A stretch of DNA of 64,000 nucleotides from Sternotherus odoratus (taxonomy: Eukaryota; Chordata; Testudines; Kinosternidae): positions 35,773,390-35,837,389 of the forward strand of contig JAVMKO010000003.1 in the NCBI GenBank assembly GCA_032164245.1, given 5' to 3'. The position numbers and the translations under genes were made by a program. This document shows, one piece after another, positions 23,528-35,278 of the stretch (positions are counted from its first letter, which is position 1; each line of letters begins with the position of its first letter). The notes under the pieces were generated by a model that was not told where the DNA came from, did not search any database, and saw nothing but the letters and a program-made list of their open reading frames with translations.

Positions 23528-25395
23528 AACTGGAACAGGCCTACCAGCTAGTGTTAGTAATGTGGTTACTCCATTTTTATTTTGTGTTGCCTACTCTATA
23601 TGCTTTTTGCCTTCTATGCGAATGTTAATACTATTGTAGTTAAGTGGCCATATAACAGTTATGGATGCATCTTCCCAGATCAACTCTGGGAGATATGGTG
23701 ATAAGAAGAGTAGAGGTATTACAGACCAAACTGTTCTGTCCTCAGTGGCTGGGGTTACTGGCAAGGGTTTGAAACACAGATTCGGATATAGTAAAAGCCT
23801 CCTCTCATTCCCAGAAAAGTCAGGGAACCTCACTCTTTGGAAACTGAAGTTCCCAGAAGTATCCCCCTTCCATGGTTAGCAGTCTGTGTCAACAGTGATC
23901 CTCTGCCTTGGTGCTGTTTAAAAATGGATGTGGTTTGAGAAGCATTGACACAAGGGGATGCAATGCAGCATATGGCCTTTGGCCAATGCCACAGGGATGA
24001 GTAAAGTACAGAAACTCAGAAGGGTGAGGTTGATATTCTGAAATCCCTGCGATCCAGGACGCATTGCTTCCCCTTTCTTTGTGCGGTCTTTTCTGGAATG
24101 CTTTCCTGTTCTTCATTAGGCAGGTATATGGCAGTCTCTGGGCATGGATTCACAATCCCCCTGCATGGCCAAGAAAAATATGACAAGTTCTTGGCCTCTA
24201 AGGGCCCCTGTTGTGAGTAAAGAGTATGGGATCAGATGTCCCATTGTGTGTGTGTGTGTGTGTGTGCGTGTGTGGGAAATGGCCAAACATTCAAAATGCC
24301 CCTCAGCAAATGTTTTAGAGGAGGGAACATGTGTAATTAAAAAATAGTTAGCGCTTGATTCTCTGCAGAGTCCAAGCTCAGGTCACAGCTCCCTGTTTCT
24401 CAGCCAGCCAGCCCCAGCGCAAGATAAAGCTTCAGAGGGTCAGCTGGGACCCGCAAGGACCTTATTATTATGGGGAATGAGGCCTAGTGAGGCTCTACTC
24501 CTCCATTCCTTGTGCCCACTTCTTTCCCGCCCCCAACATGACTCCTCCCTCTCCTACAAATGGGGTTAAGGATTATAGCACAGGAGCCACCTCCATGGGA
24601 TTTATGCCAGTGGAGATCCACCCCCCCTATGTGGGAAGGATACTGTAGAGGCAATGCCCAATCATGTTAGGTTCATTTTGCACTTCATAATGGCACAAAG
24701 TGAACTTGGCAGACCTTGAGACTCTAGCTGCACCATTTTTCTGTAGCTTTTACACTTTTGTGCTTTCCTTCATTACTCTCACAGGCCTGGAATGTAAGAA
24801 GCTTCTCATTGCTACAAAAAGCTCAAAATCACCAACCCCTAGTTTGTCAAGAACTCCATCAAAACATCGTTTCTTTATGTTCAGCCCCAAACCCCCCAAA
24901 ATCCCAATCTTTGCAATTCAAAGACAGGATCAAAAGGTAACAGACACATAAGAAATCAATTTGCCATCAAATATATCAACCGCTTCTTGTTAGGTAACGG
25001 AATTATTTAAAACCCTCTCATCAAAATCTACAGCATCATGTTCATGGAGAGGAGTTTCCTTTTGGCCTAATTGTGCTTGATAGGAAAATCATCATCATAG
25101 TTTAAAACTACAACCTTTTTTTTTTTTTATCTTTTATATGCTTAAATTTTGCCAGAAAGGACAGAGAAAGCCAGAGATGAAAAGTTCATGGAATAGTGTC
25201 AATAACTTTGTGATATTGGGTAGTTTTGCTAAAAGTTAATTTAAAAACATTGTACCTTACCCTGGCTTCTGCATACTGTACATTCCCAGAGTCATCTGTG
25301 AGTGATTTACCTGGGGTAGACAAAGCAACCAGTTATTTAATTGGGGTAAATTTCAGAAATATATGGAATATCTTTAGGATATGTAAGTGAGTTCA
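23528..25395. other. Intergenic stretch with a GT microsatellite
   Basis: The only clear feature is a (TG)n run at 24245-24274 with one C interruption. No coding segment is recognised. Confidence 0.5.
24245..24274 (+). repeat. (TG)n microsatellite
   Basis: About 15 TG units with a single TGCG interruption. Confidence 0.95.
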
Positions 25396-25399
25396 GGGG

Positions 25400-25560
25400 C
25401 TAAATTAATAGACCAGAAAGGACCATAGTGATCATCTAGTCTGAGTTTCCGCCCGACACGGGCTATAAAATTTCACCCAGGTGTTCTTGCATCAAGCCTA
25501 ATAACTTCTGGCTGAACTAGAACATATCTGTGAGAGACATCAAAGCAAGAGTTAAATTTT
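25400..25560 (-). repeat. CR1 tail fragment, minus orientation
   Basis: The sequence AGACCAGAAAGGACCATAGT, GATCATCTAGTCTGAG and ATTTCACCCAGGTG matches the usual turtle CR1 3' UTR in reverse orientation. Confidence 0.65.
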
Positions 25561-25830
25561 TCAAGAGCTGCAAGTTCCACCAGAGCCAATGGGTACTTTA
25601 GAAAGTCTGATAAAATAACTCAGCAGACTGGAAGTTGTTTCAAATAACTCCTCCCCCTGCATTAAAGATGTGCTCTTTAATGCTTATAATGTGCTATCAG
25701 ATTCTTATGTAGGGTGCTATAATATGACAAGCTAGTGGTTTGTTCACTACGGATCTCGGGGAAAATGTAATGAATTGTGCCTATTCTATGGCATTCTTCA
25801 TGCAAGAACTAATATGACCCATATGGCTCT

Positions 25831-26204
25831 TGTAACAGATCGCCTTCTCACCCCCCGTCACAAACAGGCAGGAGACTCTCTTCTGTGGCTCCCAACAGTG
25901 CTCTTTCTTCACAGTGTAGCTTATGCAACCCCACCACCTTCTATACACAGCTCTACAGCTTAGCTCCTTCACAGCTCTACAGTTCAGCTCCTCTACACAC
26001 CACCATACCACCACCCTGGGCTTCCTTCCTGGCAGGCTTTTATTCCCCCTGAGGAGGCTGCCAGGTGCAACCCATGAGGCTGATCCCTCTGCAGCCCAGG
26101 TGGCTGATTAGGCTTGCTCTTGCAGGGAGGTTTGCAGAGGCTTTCCTTCCTCTTAAAGGGCCCGCAGGGCTGGCTCAGGCACTCCTGGCCAGCACCCTGC
26201 CACA
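25831..26204 (-). mobile_element. Solo LTR, minus orientation, 4-bp target duplication
   Basis: The LTR is bounded by TGTAACAGATCGCC and GCACCCTGCCACA, flanked on both sides by CTCT (25827-25830 and 26205-26208). On the minus strand it starts TGTGGCAGGGTGCTGG and carries AATAAA (26039-26044), which sets its orientation. Adjacent direct repeats 'cacagctctacag' lie inside at about 25945-25985. Confidence 0.8.
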
Positions 26205-26208
26205 CTCT

Positions 26209-26841
26209 ATACTGCAATACTTGTTTTGGGTTGTTTTTGGGAGTGGGGGTTGTCTTATAGAAGGGGAGAGAAGTATTGGGGAGGAGACATAGATTTGTTT
26301 GTAATTCATATATGCAGAGGACAGGACAGGGCAACTCAGCTAGAAGGGCTCAGAGGCATCCAGATGTAGAGTGGGGCAGTTACTGGACATTCTTGGTGGC
26401 TGTTTCCAAAGCTGTGAAGACAGGTTTTCATTCAGGGCAAGCAGTCTTGCAGGATCCATATATTCACCATTTGAGAGCTGAGCCAATCAGAACTGGGGAG
26501 CAGAAAGGTTATTAATAGACCTGGTCAGAAACAGTTTGATAAATATTTTTTTAACCAAACTTACCAATTATTGAAAATTGAAACGTTCCATGGGGCCACA
26601 TTGACAAAATTCCACCCCAGGCAGGTTTCTGTTGGAAATCTGTCTGGTTTCCTGCCACCTTGCCAGCCAGGCTCCTCATCAGCCTGAACTCCCAGGACTT
26701 CCAGGCATGTGGTGGGTTGATGAATTGCCTGGAAAATTGCCTGGAAGCCCTGGCAATCCCTACTCCCAGGCTCACAGCTCTTCAGTACCCTGGGCTCCCA
26801 AGGTCCCTGCCTCTGGCATAGCCCACCAGACAGACTACCAT
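26209..26841. other. Intergenic stretch, nothing identified
   Basis: No domain-bearing ORF or named repeat is seen. 26551-26913 has overlapping 74-93 codon ORFs on both strands, taken as chance. Confidence 0.45.
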
Positions 26842-27153
26842 AGAAAACGAGGTTACTTACCTGTAACTGTTGTTCTTCGAGATGTGTTGCTCACATCCAT
26901 TCCATGTAGGTGAGCATGCGCCGCGGGCTCAATTGTTGTCGGAAGATTTTTCCCCCAGCAACAGGCTGGGTCAAGCAGGGAGCCCCCTGGAGTGGCGCCT
27001 CTATGGCGCTGCATAAGTACCCCCGCGACCCAGCCCTACCCTCAGTTCCTTCTTGCCGGCTAATCTGACAGTGGGGAAGGAGGGTGGGTTTGGAATGGAT
27101 GTGAGCAACACATCTCGAAGAACAACAGTTACAGGTAAGTAACCTCGTTTTCT
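26842..27153. repeat. 63-bp perfect inverted repeat around a 186-bp spacer
   Basis: The left arm starts AGAAAACGAGGTTACTTACC and the right arm ends in its exact reverse complement. All 63 positions pair by eye. The spacer is GC-rich. It belongs to the DIRS-like element and is probably part of its terminal repeat system. Confidence 0.9.
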
Positions 27154-27205
27154 TCTTCGAGTGATTGCTCACATGCATTCCAAGTTAGGTGACTACAAGC
27201 AATAC

Positions 27206-28192
27206 CTAGGAGGCGGGGTCGGATTGACCCATCGCTGAGCGTAGGACCGCTGACCCAAACGCCGCATCGCCCCTGGCCTGATGGACTATGGCGTAGTGGG
27301 CGGCGAAGGTGTGGATGGAGGACCAGGTAGCCGCCCTGCAGATGTCAATGATCGTAACTCTCTCCCGGAAGGCCGCAGAGGACGCCTGCGCTCTCGTGGA
27401 GTGTGCTGTTACCTGCTCGGCGGGCCTGCCCGTGAGTTCGTAACAGGTGTGAATGCACGAGGTTATCCAGGAGGAGAGCCTTTGGGCGGAGACCGGTTGG
27501 CCCTTCATCCGATCCGCTACCACAACAAAAAGCTGTGTTGTTTTTCTAAATGGCTTTGTGCAGTCTAAATAAAACGCTAGAGCCCTTCTGACGTCGAGTG
27601 TGTGTAATTCCTGCTCCCTTCCAGAGGTGTGGGGCTTCGGGTAGAAGACTGACAGGAAAATGTCCTGGTTAACATGGAAGGGAGAGACCACCTTAGGAAG
27701 GAAGGCTGGATGGGGGCGTAGCTGCACCTTGTCCTTATAAAAAACCGTATACGGTGGCTCTGAGGTCAGTGCCCTGATCTCGGACACTCTGCGTGCTGAG
27801 ATGATAGCCACGAGGAAGGCTACCTTCCAGGAAAGGTATAGCAGGGAGCACATGGTGAGGGGCTCAAAAGGGGGCATGGTGAGGCGGGAAAGCATGAGGT
27901 TCAAATCCCAGGGCGGGACGGGGTGCTTAACCTGCGGGTAAAGTTTGTCCAGCCCTTTAAGAAAACGATAGACCGTAGGGTCTGAGAAGACCGAGTGGTC
28001 TGCCGGGCCAGGGTGGAACACTGAGATGGCTGCCAGGTGGACCCTAATGGTAGAGGTGGAAAGACCCTGCTGTTTAAGGTCCAGCAGATAGTCCAGGATG
28101 ACTGGTATGGAAGCTTCCCTGGGGACGGTGTTGTGCTGCATACACCAAGCAGAGAAGCGAGTCCACTTTGCGGTATAGGTGCTTCTGGTTGA
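27206..28192 (-). CDS. DIRS-type tyrosine recombinase domain
   Basis: The frame stays open from 29254 to a stop at 27206-27208 (682 codons), but only about the last 328 residues are recognisable. They begin at STRSTYTAKWTRFSAWC, an N-terminal SAM-like DNA-binding region. The catalytic domain shows the first arginine in SARRVSEIR (residue 488), the box II HSTR (His 618, Arg 621) and the nucleophile region FAAHY (Tyr 654). This enzyme family joins a circular DNA copy to the target. The upstream 354 residues of the frame overlap the RNase H remnant, which is coded in another frame. All four key residues are present, so the domain may still fold. Whether it is expressed is unknown. Confidence 0.82.
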   Translation of the reverse strand, partial: STRSTYTAKWTRFSAWCMQHNTVPREASIPVILDYLLDLKQQGLSTSTIRVHLAAISVFHPGPADHSVFSDPTVYRFLKGLDKLYPQVKHPVPPWDLNLMLSRLTMPPFEPLTMCSLLYLSWKVAFLVAIISARRVSEIRALTSEPPYTVFYKDKVQLRPHPAFLPKVVSPFHVNQDIFLSVFYPKPHTSGREQELHTLDVRRALAFYLDCTKPFRKTTQLFVVVADRMKGQPVSAQRLSSWITSCIHTCYELTGRPAEQVTAHSTRAQASSAAFRERVTIIDICRAATWSSIHTFAAHYAIVHQARGDAAFGSAVLRSAMGQSDPAS

Positions 28193-28392
28193 TGGTTTTC
28201 TGCTTTCCAGAAGAACACCTTGCACCGCGGCCGAACACAAGAGTTCCGGACCCTTTAGCCATGCAGTAGCCACGCTATGAGGTGGCGGGACTGCAGGTCC
28301 CGGTGGAGTAGGCGACCGTGATCCTAAGAGATCAGGTCTGGCCACAACGGGTGGATGATGGGAGGGGCCCTGGATAGCTGGAGGAGGGACAC

Positions 28393-29154
28393 CTACCAGC
28401 ATTGCCTGGGCCAGGCCGGGGCTACGAGGATCATATGTGCCTTGTCCCGTTGGATCTTGAGGATCACCTTGTGAAGGAGCAGGAATGGAGAGAATGCGTA
28501 GAGCAGGTGGCCCGTCCCTGGAAGGAGAAAAACGCCTGTTAGGGAGCCCCGGGGGTTGCTGCAGAAGGGACAGGACTGTTGGCACTTCCTGTTCTGCCGA
28601 GTGGCAAAGAGGTCGATCTGGGGAAACCCCCACCGTAGGAAGATCGGCCGGATGACGTCTGGCCGGAGGGACCACTCGTGCAATAGGAACGACCTGCTGA
28701 GGTGGTCCGCTAGCGTGTTGTGATCTCCTGGAAGGAAAGAGGCCACCGGGTGAATGGAGTGGGCTATACAAAACTCTCAAAGGAGAATCGCTTCCTGGCA
28801 AAGGAAGTTCGAGCATGCTCAGCCCTGTTTGTTGAAGCAAAACTGGGCTGTGATGTGGAGGCGGAGATCGGCTTCCGTCCAGCGGCCCTGAGATCTGAGC
28901 TCTCCGGGGTGGGCTCCCCAGCCCGGGGACAAAACGTCCATCACTAGGGGCATAGGGGGGCTGGGCGGAAGGAAGGGAGCGCCCTGGCAGACAATGTCCT
29001 GATTTTCCCACCCGGCCAGAGCATTGAGGGTGGCTCTTGGAATGGTGAGAAGGGCGTTGATGCTGTCTATGCTCGGTCCATAGACCGATGACAGCCATGT
29101 CTGAAGCGGGCGTAGCCGCAATCTGGCGTACTGGGTGACATGCGTGCAATGCAT
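28393..29154 (-). pseudogene. DIRS RNase H remnant
   Basis: Two minus-strand frames hold DIRS RNase H pieces. 28819-29154 has MPLVMDVLSPGWGAHPGEL and QGRWTEADLRLHI. 28393-28746 has SFLPGDHNTLADHLSR, RWGFPQIDLFATRQN and LVAPAWPRQ. The middle of RNase H, including the expected TDN motif, is deleted, and the frame differs from that of the recombinase. The catalytic reverse transcriptase is absent. This part is not functional. Confidence 0.75.
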
Positions 29155-29259
29155 ACGAGCATATTCCTACATGGAATGCATATGAGCAATCACTCGAAGA
29201 AGAACTGCCACTCTCATGGCTTCCAGGGTCTCCTGCCCCAGGACAGCCCACCAATGGGC

Positions 29260-30965
29260 TGCCTCCGAGTCAGGGATCTCAGCAGAGCTGGGTGGAGAAT
29301 GGTGACGCTGTTTCACTGAGAATTTTGGACCTGTGAGGAGAGTGAGTGGAGCATTTGTCATCTCTACAAGGTCTGTGGACTTTACATGTAGCTATCAGCT
29401 GATTGCTTTAAACAGGGATTCTGTCTCTGTGAAAGAGAGCTGATGGATGAATGAGTTGAGGGAGTTTGTACATTATTTCTTTACTTAACCAAGCTTCTGG
29501 GGAAAGGATAGTGCCCTTCAGAGGGGAAAACCTTATGGAAATCCAGGGGGTGTATGTATTTTATATGCTGATTCTAATACTGGTACCACTTTGGATACAG
29601 CTTACAGATTTCTGTTTCCCCAGCAGCTGAAGAGACCGGTCAGCTACTTGCCAAAGCGCTGGAATGCTGCTAGCTAAAAGAATCCCTGGACTTGGGTGTT
29701 AACAAGGCTCTGAAGTGTTTAGAAAAGAACTGAGAGGCTGCCATTCTTCTCAAGCTCTGAAGAATCTGACACACACTGCTATGGCCACGTTATCGAGACC
29801 AAGAAATCATCTCAGAGAAGACCCGAGGGGAATATGTGTGCTGAAGTATAGACATACAAATGGTTATATTGATACCTCACATGTGTAACAGCAAGACAGT
29901 GGGGAAGTTTGTAGAAGGAGTAGTAGATTTACTACCTAATAACTTTTTTGTTTAAGAATTAGTCACAAATGTTCCAAATTCTATTTCCAATGTTCTGTAT
30001 GTATTAAAGGTTTGTTTACTATTACTGTGTGTAGTATTCTCTCTCTGAGGCTGACTGGGAACCCTTACTAACTACAATCAGCTGAATGATGGCATGGGTG
30101 CAGCTGTCAAACATGAATATTGAACTGGAGGCTGCTGCATTTGCACGTAATCTGAGCCCCTGGACATAAGTGATCATTTAAGAGGGAAAGTTGTGGGTAT
30201 TTAACTTGTATGACATAAATATTTATGATTCGCATCAAATTATTCACAATTTATTCTACAGTCTTTCCTGAAGGAGCAGAGGGAGAAAACAAACTCCCCA
30301 CATTGATGTTTGAAGCTTTCGAGGGTATAGCGCACTGCATGCAATTTTACAAGAATGGCTACTGCCACCCTCAGGAGATTCTTGGGATCAAAAGGCACTT
30401 TTAACCTTGATTGAAAGTGAAAGTTTAAAAAAGAATAATAATTAAAGCCAGCGCTGGGGAAATCAGGACATTTTGATACCAGTCAACTGAAATGAATCAG
30501 AATAAAACAGGAGCAAAGACAATCTTTTGAGATTAAATAAGATATTTAATCAAATACAAAGACAGGGAAACCTACTGCCTACACTTCAAACAATCTCTAT
30601 CTGCACCAAGAGAGATGCAGGTGACTTCCCCTTTGGCTGCAGTTTGAAACCAGCTTAAAAAGAAATTAAATGAATTCTTGACCTCTGTTAAAATGCTCTC
30701 TAGTGCCCCCTCCCTTGGAAAATTCATGTAACCATTTCTAAGAACCAAGGGCGACAGGAGCCTGCCGAAAAGGGGGAGAGGGCAGGTGGAGGGTCTGCAG
30801 CACACTTTCTAAAGTAGGAGGGCTCTGGCCCTCTGGTCCCCCCATTCCGGGGGCCCTGCTGAGAACTGAAGTGAGGGGGGCAAGGTGTGGAGCTGCTTCC
30901 ACCAATTTTTGCATGTGGGTGCTTCAGCCTCAGAGCACCCACAGAGTCAGTGCTTGTGCTAGTAG
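29260..30965. other. Intergenic stretch, nothing identified
   Basis: No domain, splice context or named repeat is recognised. 30730-30950 is GC-rich with 72-77 codon minus-strand ORFs lacking domains. Confidence 0.45.
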
Positions 30966-30969
30966 TCAG

Positions 30970-31170
30970 GGATGGACCTATCCTCCATGAAATTATCTAA
31001 TTTTTTTAACTCGGTTAGATTTTCCCAACATTCCCTGACCATGAGTTCCACTGGTTGACTGCATTGTGTGAAGTAGTATTTAATTTTATTTATTTTAAAC
31101 CTATTAATTTCATTGCATGACCCCCTGTTCTTGTGTTATGTGAAGGGGTAAAGAACACTATAACCAACCC
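30970..31170 (-). repeat. Old CR1-like LINE tail
   Basis: The motifs ATGAGTTCCACTGGTTGACT, ATTGTGTGAAGTAGTATT and CCTATTAATTTCATTGCATG match a common reptile CR1-type 3' region in minus orientation. Confidence 0.6.
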
Positions 31171-31379
31171 GAAGTCCCCAAAAAACCCTGCCAAGTACAT
31201 ATATTGAGGTTAGTTTGAATAAAGCACAATACAATTCACTTAGTTTTGTTTTTATTCTTTAATAAAACTCTGTTGGGCTGACAACTGCCAAGAATGTCAG
31301 TCTATTTTATTTTAATTTAAATGAGTGATTAATGTTATAATGCTAATATGCCTATTTGTTTCCATTATGTAACATAATT

Positions 31380-31709
31380 CAGGAGTTGCCAAACTTGCTG
31401 ACCATCTGGGCTGCATACAATAATCTTCAGAAGTTCCAGAACCACAAGACATGCACAAGCAGCGCTTGCTGGAGCGTGAAGCCTCTGTCCTGATACCTCC
31501 CTGCAGGGCTAAAGCCTTTAAACTCCCCTCACTGGAGGGCAGAAGCCCCTAGTACTACCACACCACCACAGGGCAGAAACCCTGAGCTTCCCCCACCCAG
31601 TCTGGTAGGTGAAGAATGGTGAGGAGCGGGTAGGTGGGGGCTCCCCAAACTGCACTTTAACTGTAAAAGAGCCACATGCCTCCCCTGAGCCACAGTTTGG
31701 CCATGTCTG
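31380..31709. repeat. hAT-type MITE, diverged
   Basis: It starts CAGGAGTTGCCAAACTTGC and ends GCCACAGTTTGGCCATGTCTG, which are imperfect inverted repeats. The flanking 8-mers (ACATAATT and ATGATGTT) agree at only 5 positions, so the duplication is decayed or the edges are off. Confidence 0.55.
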
Positions 31710-31811
31710 ATGATGTTGAATGGCTGTTTCTCCTATACATTTACATACGACTGTGCTGTCCCTGATTTGACCACTAGTGGGTGCTAATGTATTGTTTTAA
31801 AAGGTACAATA

Positions 31812-32100
31812 CAGTAAACCCTCGATTTAACGGACCTCGATTTAATGGACTTCGGATGCAACGGACAAAATTTCTGAGCAAGTCTGATGCATTCCTGACC
31901 CATTTCTGGCGGGCTGGCTGCCGGCTCCTGGCTGCCGCCCGGGTCCAGGCAGCAGGCGGGCTGCGGAGCTGTCGCCCCGACCCTGTGGCGGGCAGGCTGC
32001 TGCTCCGACAGCTCATTTTTTTTTATTTTTAAATAACGGACTTTTTGATTTAACGGACACCCCCTCGCCCGAATTAGTCCGTTAAATGGAGGTTTTACTG
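31812..32100. repeat. Tigger/pogo-type MITE with TA duplication
   Basis: The ends are CAGTAAACCCTCGATTTAAC and TAAATGGAGGTTTTACTG, flanked on both sides by TA. Inside, AACGGACC, GATGCAACGGACAAAATT and AATTAGTCCGTTAAATGG are shared with the larger copy at 45476-46574. The GC-rich middle contains a single copy of the unit that is expanded there. Confidence 0.9.
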
Positions 32101-32102
32101 TA

Positions 32103-33892
32103 GTGCCATTTTTTTAAAAAAAAGTTACTGGCAGGTAAGTAATTTCTATAGTGTTCTTCAAAGTAGCTTTTTATTTTTTAAAAATAGAAAATTAGCAAGT
32201 TGTTGGTTTTTAAGCTTGAAATGCCTTGGGGATTTAGACTTTATACACCAGTTTATACTCCTTTTTCAGTTCTAGTGGATATAGGGTCTTATAAGGCCCT
32301 CCTCACTGTAGAGCTGAGCACCTTCCAGTAACACATTAAGCAACATGACTAATGTCAATTACATGTTTGATTCCTCAACCACGCCCCCTGGAGAGTACAC
32401 GCAGAGGAGGGTTTAGTTTCTGGAATTTTTGTGTGTGTGAACAGTTTGTTAGAGAAAACAGGTGAAAAATGTTCCTTGCACTTACAGAACAGATGGTGGT
32501 AAGCTTTGTGATGATCCTTAGTTCCTAGAATTCATTCTACTGTCTTGGAGCAGCACCCAAGAAAGTTCGGTGTTGCATGAACAACCTTTACCCTTAGTGT
32601 AGAAAAACTCCTTTATACCACAGGTGCAAAGCTGTTGACTATGGTCTTAATCCTAGCTCTTAAATCAATCTTAGATTCCCTGGGCCCAGGCCATCGACCT
32701 TTGATGGTAAGGAGTGAGTCCTTGAACTTGACTATTGATAGTCTATTGGCAGTCAGTGCAGGAGTGGAAAACAAAGTCTGATGTACTTGCAGTAGCTGAA
32801 GACATGCACTGCACGATTCTATGCTAGATGCAGTTTCCTAAGTGCTGAAGGCTTCATGCCCAGGTATATTGCATTGCTGTGATGAAGGTATGAATAACTG
32901 AGGCCAGGTGTCACACACACAGCCCTGGTAAATCTCAGTCTGCTGTGTTGGGTTCCATTCCACTGGACCCACATGCTTTAAGTTTCCCTTGATCCCAGTA
33001 AGCTCCAGCACGGTCTTTCTTTGGCATCTCCAGCACATTTACAGGGCATAGGCTGTCCAGCTGGGACCACACAGTCCAGTTGCCATAGACCTTTAGGACC
33101 AGTGCTGACCCCCTCAGACTTTCCTGTGGCTTAAGCACACCCTTTCCCAGAACTCCAACCACAGGGGCACTCTGGATTTGCAGGTTAACTCTTCAGGGGC
33201 ACATGCTAGTAAAAGCATCTGGTTTTGAAACGGAGACCGTTATGAACTTGTAGCCATGATGAAAACCCAATTGTGAGTTTTGAAAGACAGACACTTACCT
33301 CCTAGGTCTGAGGTTGGAGGTGCGATGTCTGGTAAGCTTTTTAGTATGTGTAGATTGTTATAGTTTTTAATAAGTATCCTCTGTAAAGCTTTCAACATAA
33401 TTGTTTTCATCACACTCCATCTCTCCCAAGGCACAGTCTCAGCTGAAAAAAGCTTTCATGTAGGTTCACATTCTAGCAGTAAGCAACAGTCTTGCTCTTC
33501 CCTAAGGCAACTATTCACATGACTTAGGCAGGTGTCCTTATCTTGACACCTGTTCGGGTACAGGTTAGACACTGTCAGTACATACAATGCCCTGTCATAC
33601 CTTACATGCAATACAGGTTGTACTTAAGTGACAGGTGGAGAGGGGATGCTTAAAAAATTGTGAGGCTGTACCATGGAATCTAAATCACATTTGGTCTTAA
33701 GCCAAAGATTGTTTCCAACAGCACCGTTACCTAGTATCATACTGGAGTAATTCTTCAGTGTCAATTCTAGAGAGGAGTGCCATATAACTCAACACACCTG
33801 CTGAAAGTGGGCTTCACCACCCCCACTGATTGAATTTACCTTGCTTTCCTGCCTGCATATTTATGCCTGCCTCTGAAGATTTCCACAACATT
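32103..33892. other. Intergenic stretch downstream of GCLC
   Basis: No coding or RNA feature is seen. The last part, about 33840-33892, with GCATATTTATGCCTGCCTCT, is probably the upstream part of the Penelope-type repeat that follows. Confidence 0.45.
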
Positions 33893-34015
33893 CATCTGAT
33901 GAAGTGGGCCTTAACCCACAAAAGCTCATGATCCCTAAAATCTGTTAGTCTGTAAGGTGCTACAAGACTCTGTCGCTTTTGCAGATCCAGACTAACATGG
34001 CTACACCTCTGATAC
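33893..34015 (+). repeat. Penelope-type terminal repeat, second subfamily
   Basis: It starts CATCTGATGAAGTGGG and runs through CCACAAAAGCTCATG, CTGTTAGTCTGTAAGGTGCT and CAGACTAACATGGCTAC to CTCTGATAC. The hammerhead-like core here has CTGATGA but AAAA instead of GAAA, so this copy should be inactive. Confidence 0.75.
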
Positions 34016-34243
34016 TCAACACACACTTCTTCCTACTATACTCTGGCTTACTTTAGAAGTCTTCCATCCAAGTACTCATTACTTCCACTGCTGTTTAATT
34101 TGCTAGAAACAATAATATCAGTGATGGGGAATTTTCTGAAAAGAAGTTATTTGCTGCAGGGGTGGCAAGAAAATGTTTCCACTCAGATACATGTTTCCAC
34201 TTATATACATCAAAACAACCACTATATACTGGAAAGTTCATTT

Positions 34244-34249
34244 TTTATT
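34244..34249 (-). promoter_or_regulatory. Candidate distal poly(A) signal of GCLC
   Basis: AATAAA on the minus strand lies 1.5 kb past the stop codon. Confidence 0.5.
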
Positions 34250-35272
34250 TCCTTATTCCACAAACTAATAAGCATATCACCTGCTATCTACATCTTGATT
34301 AAAACAGGTTCATCAAAAGAAGAAACAGGCATTCGTTCATTCTCTAACACACACCTATGAACACAGCACAAGTTCTAATATTGATACATAAAAGCTTTTT
34401 CTGGTGCAGCATCATTACAATTTCTCCATTAGCTCCTTTTTAAAATTATTACACCTTAGCTATTTATATATGCTTGTTTTAAACTTTGCATAATCTACCA
34501 TTCAGGAAGTCGCTTGTAGAAGCCATTTAGTAAACTAAATTAAAAAGTCCACATAAATTTAGATTATATACAGCTGTAATGGTCAAGTTCTAAATTATTT
34601 ACAATTTCTCTAAACTGCAGGTTCCCAATTCACAAAAGGATTAGTGCATTCCATGATTTCTCTTTAGACTGATTTAATGCAGGGATTAACCTGCATTTAC
34701 AATGCTCAGTAATAGTTATTAATAAGTTAGTGTGCTGACAAGGGAAACATTTAGTAAAATCCAGGGTGGAGAGCCTTGGTCTAGAAAAAGAATTAACATA
34801 TGTTCCCATTTTGATTGTGTGTTGCACTCTGACTTAAGAAACAGCAACAGTTGGAAAAAAATAAAGCTAAAAAGCAGCACAAAATAGAGCAGACTTCTCA
34901 GCCATTTCACCTTTCACATAAGCATTCCTTTAACGTGCCAGTTCTCGCTCTCTCCATGTTTAACTTGAAAAACTTTCACCCATGGTAAAATCTATTTCTG
35001 GAATTGTTAAAGGACAGGAATTTACCAGAATTGAAAAACTATGTCCAGTAAAGAATGCATTCATTTCAGAAGCTTTTATGCATGTGGTGTGGTTGTCCAA
35101 AAGAGTCTTGTCAGGCCATCCCTTAGGCTCTGCTCATCTGGAAATAAGCAGATTTTGCACATTTGAGTGAGGACTGAGCAGATTTTACTGGTCTGTGGTT
35201 GATGAGTGTATGCAGGTGTTGTGGTAGCCAAGGGACTGGGTCGCAAAGATGAACAACTAGGGAACATGTCAA

Positions 35273-35278
35273 TTTATT
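35273..35278 (-). promoter_or_regulatory. Candidate proximal poly(A) signal of GCLC
   Basis: AATAAA on the minus strand lies 0.5 kb past the stop codon. It could give a short transcript form. Confidence 0.4.

Larger units (their letters stand above)
26842..29202 (-). mobile_element. Decayed DIRS-like tyrosine-recombinase retrotransposon
   Basis: Read on the minus strand, the element shows an RNase H remnant, then a tyrosine recombinase, then terminal inverted repeats. A perfect 63-bp inverted repeat (26842-26904 with 27091-27153) forms a hairpin at its 3' side. A second, shorter inverted pair joins 27150-27189 (TTCGAGTGATTGCTCACATG) and 29165-29202 (CATATGAGCAATCACTCGAA). Inverted repeats with recombinase instead of integrase are hallmarks of DIRS elements. 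The gag region and most of the reverse transcriptase are missing. Confidence 0.8.

Noticed and set aside
27206..29254. A single 682-residue DIRS protein
   Set aside because: The first about 354 residues are the wrong frame over the RNase H remnant; only the C-terminal recombinase is recognisable.
1..34000. Exons of ELOVL5, the neighbour of GCLC in human
   Set aside because: No ELOVL5-like coding segment was seen. A non-coding first exon could not be excluded.
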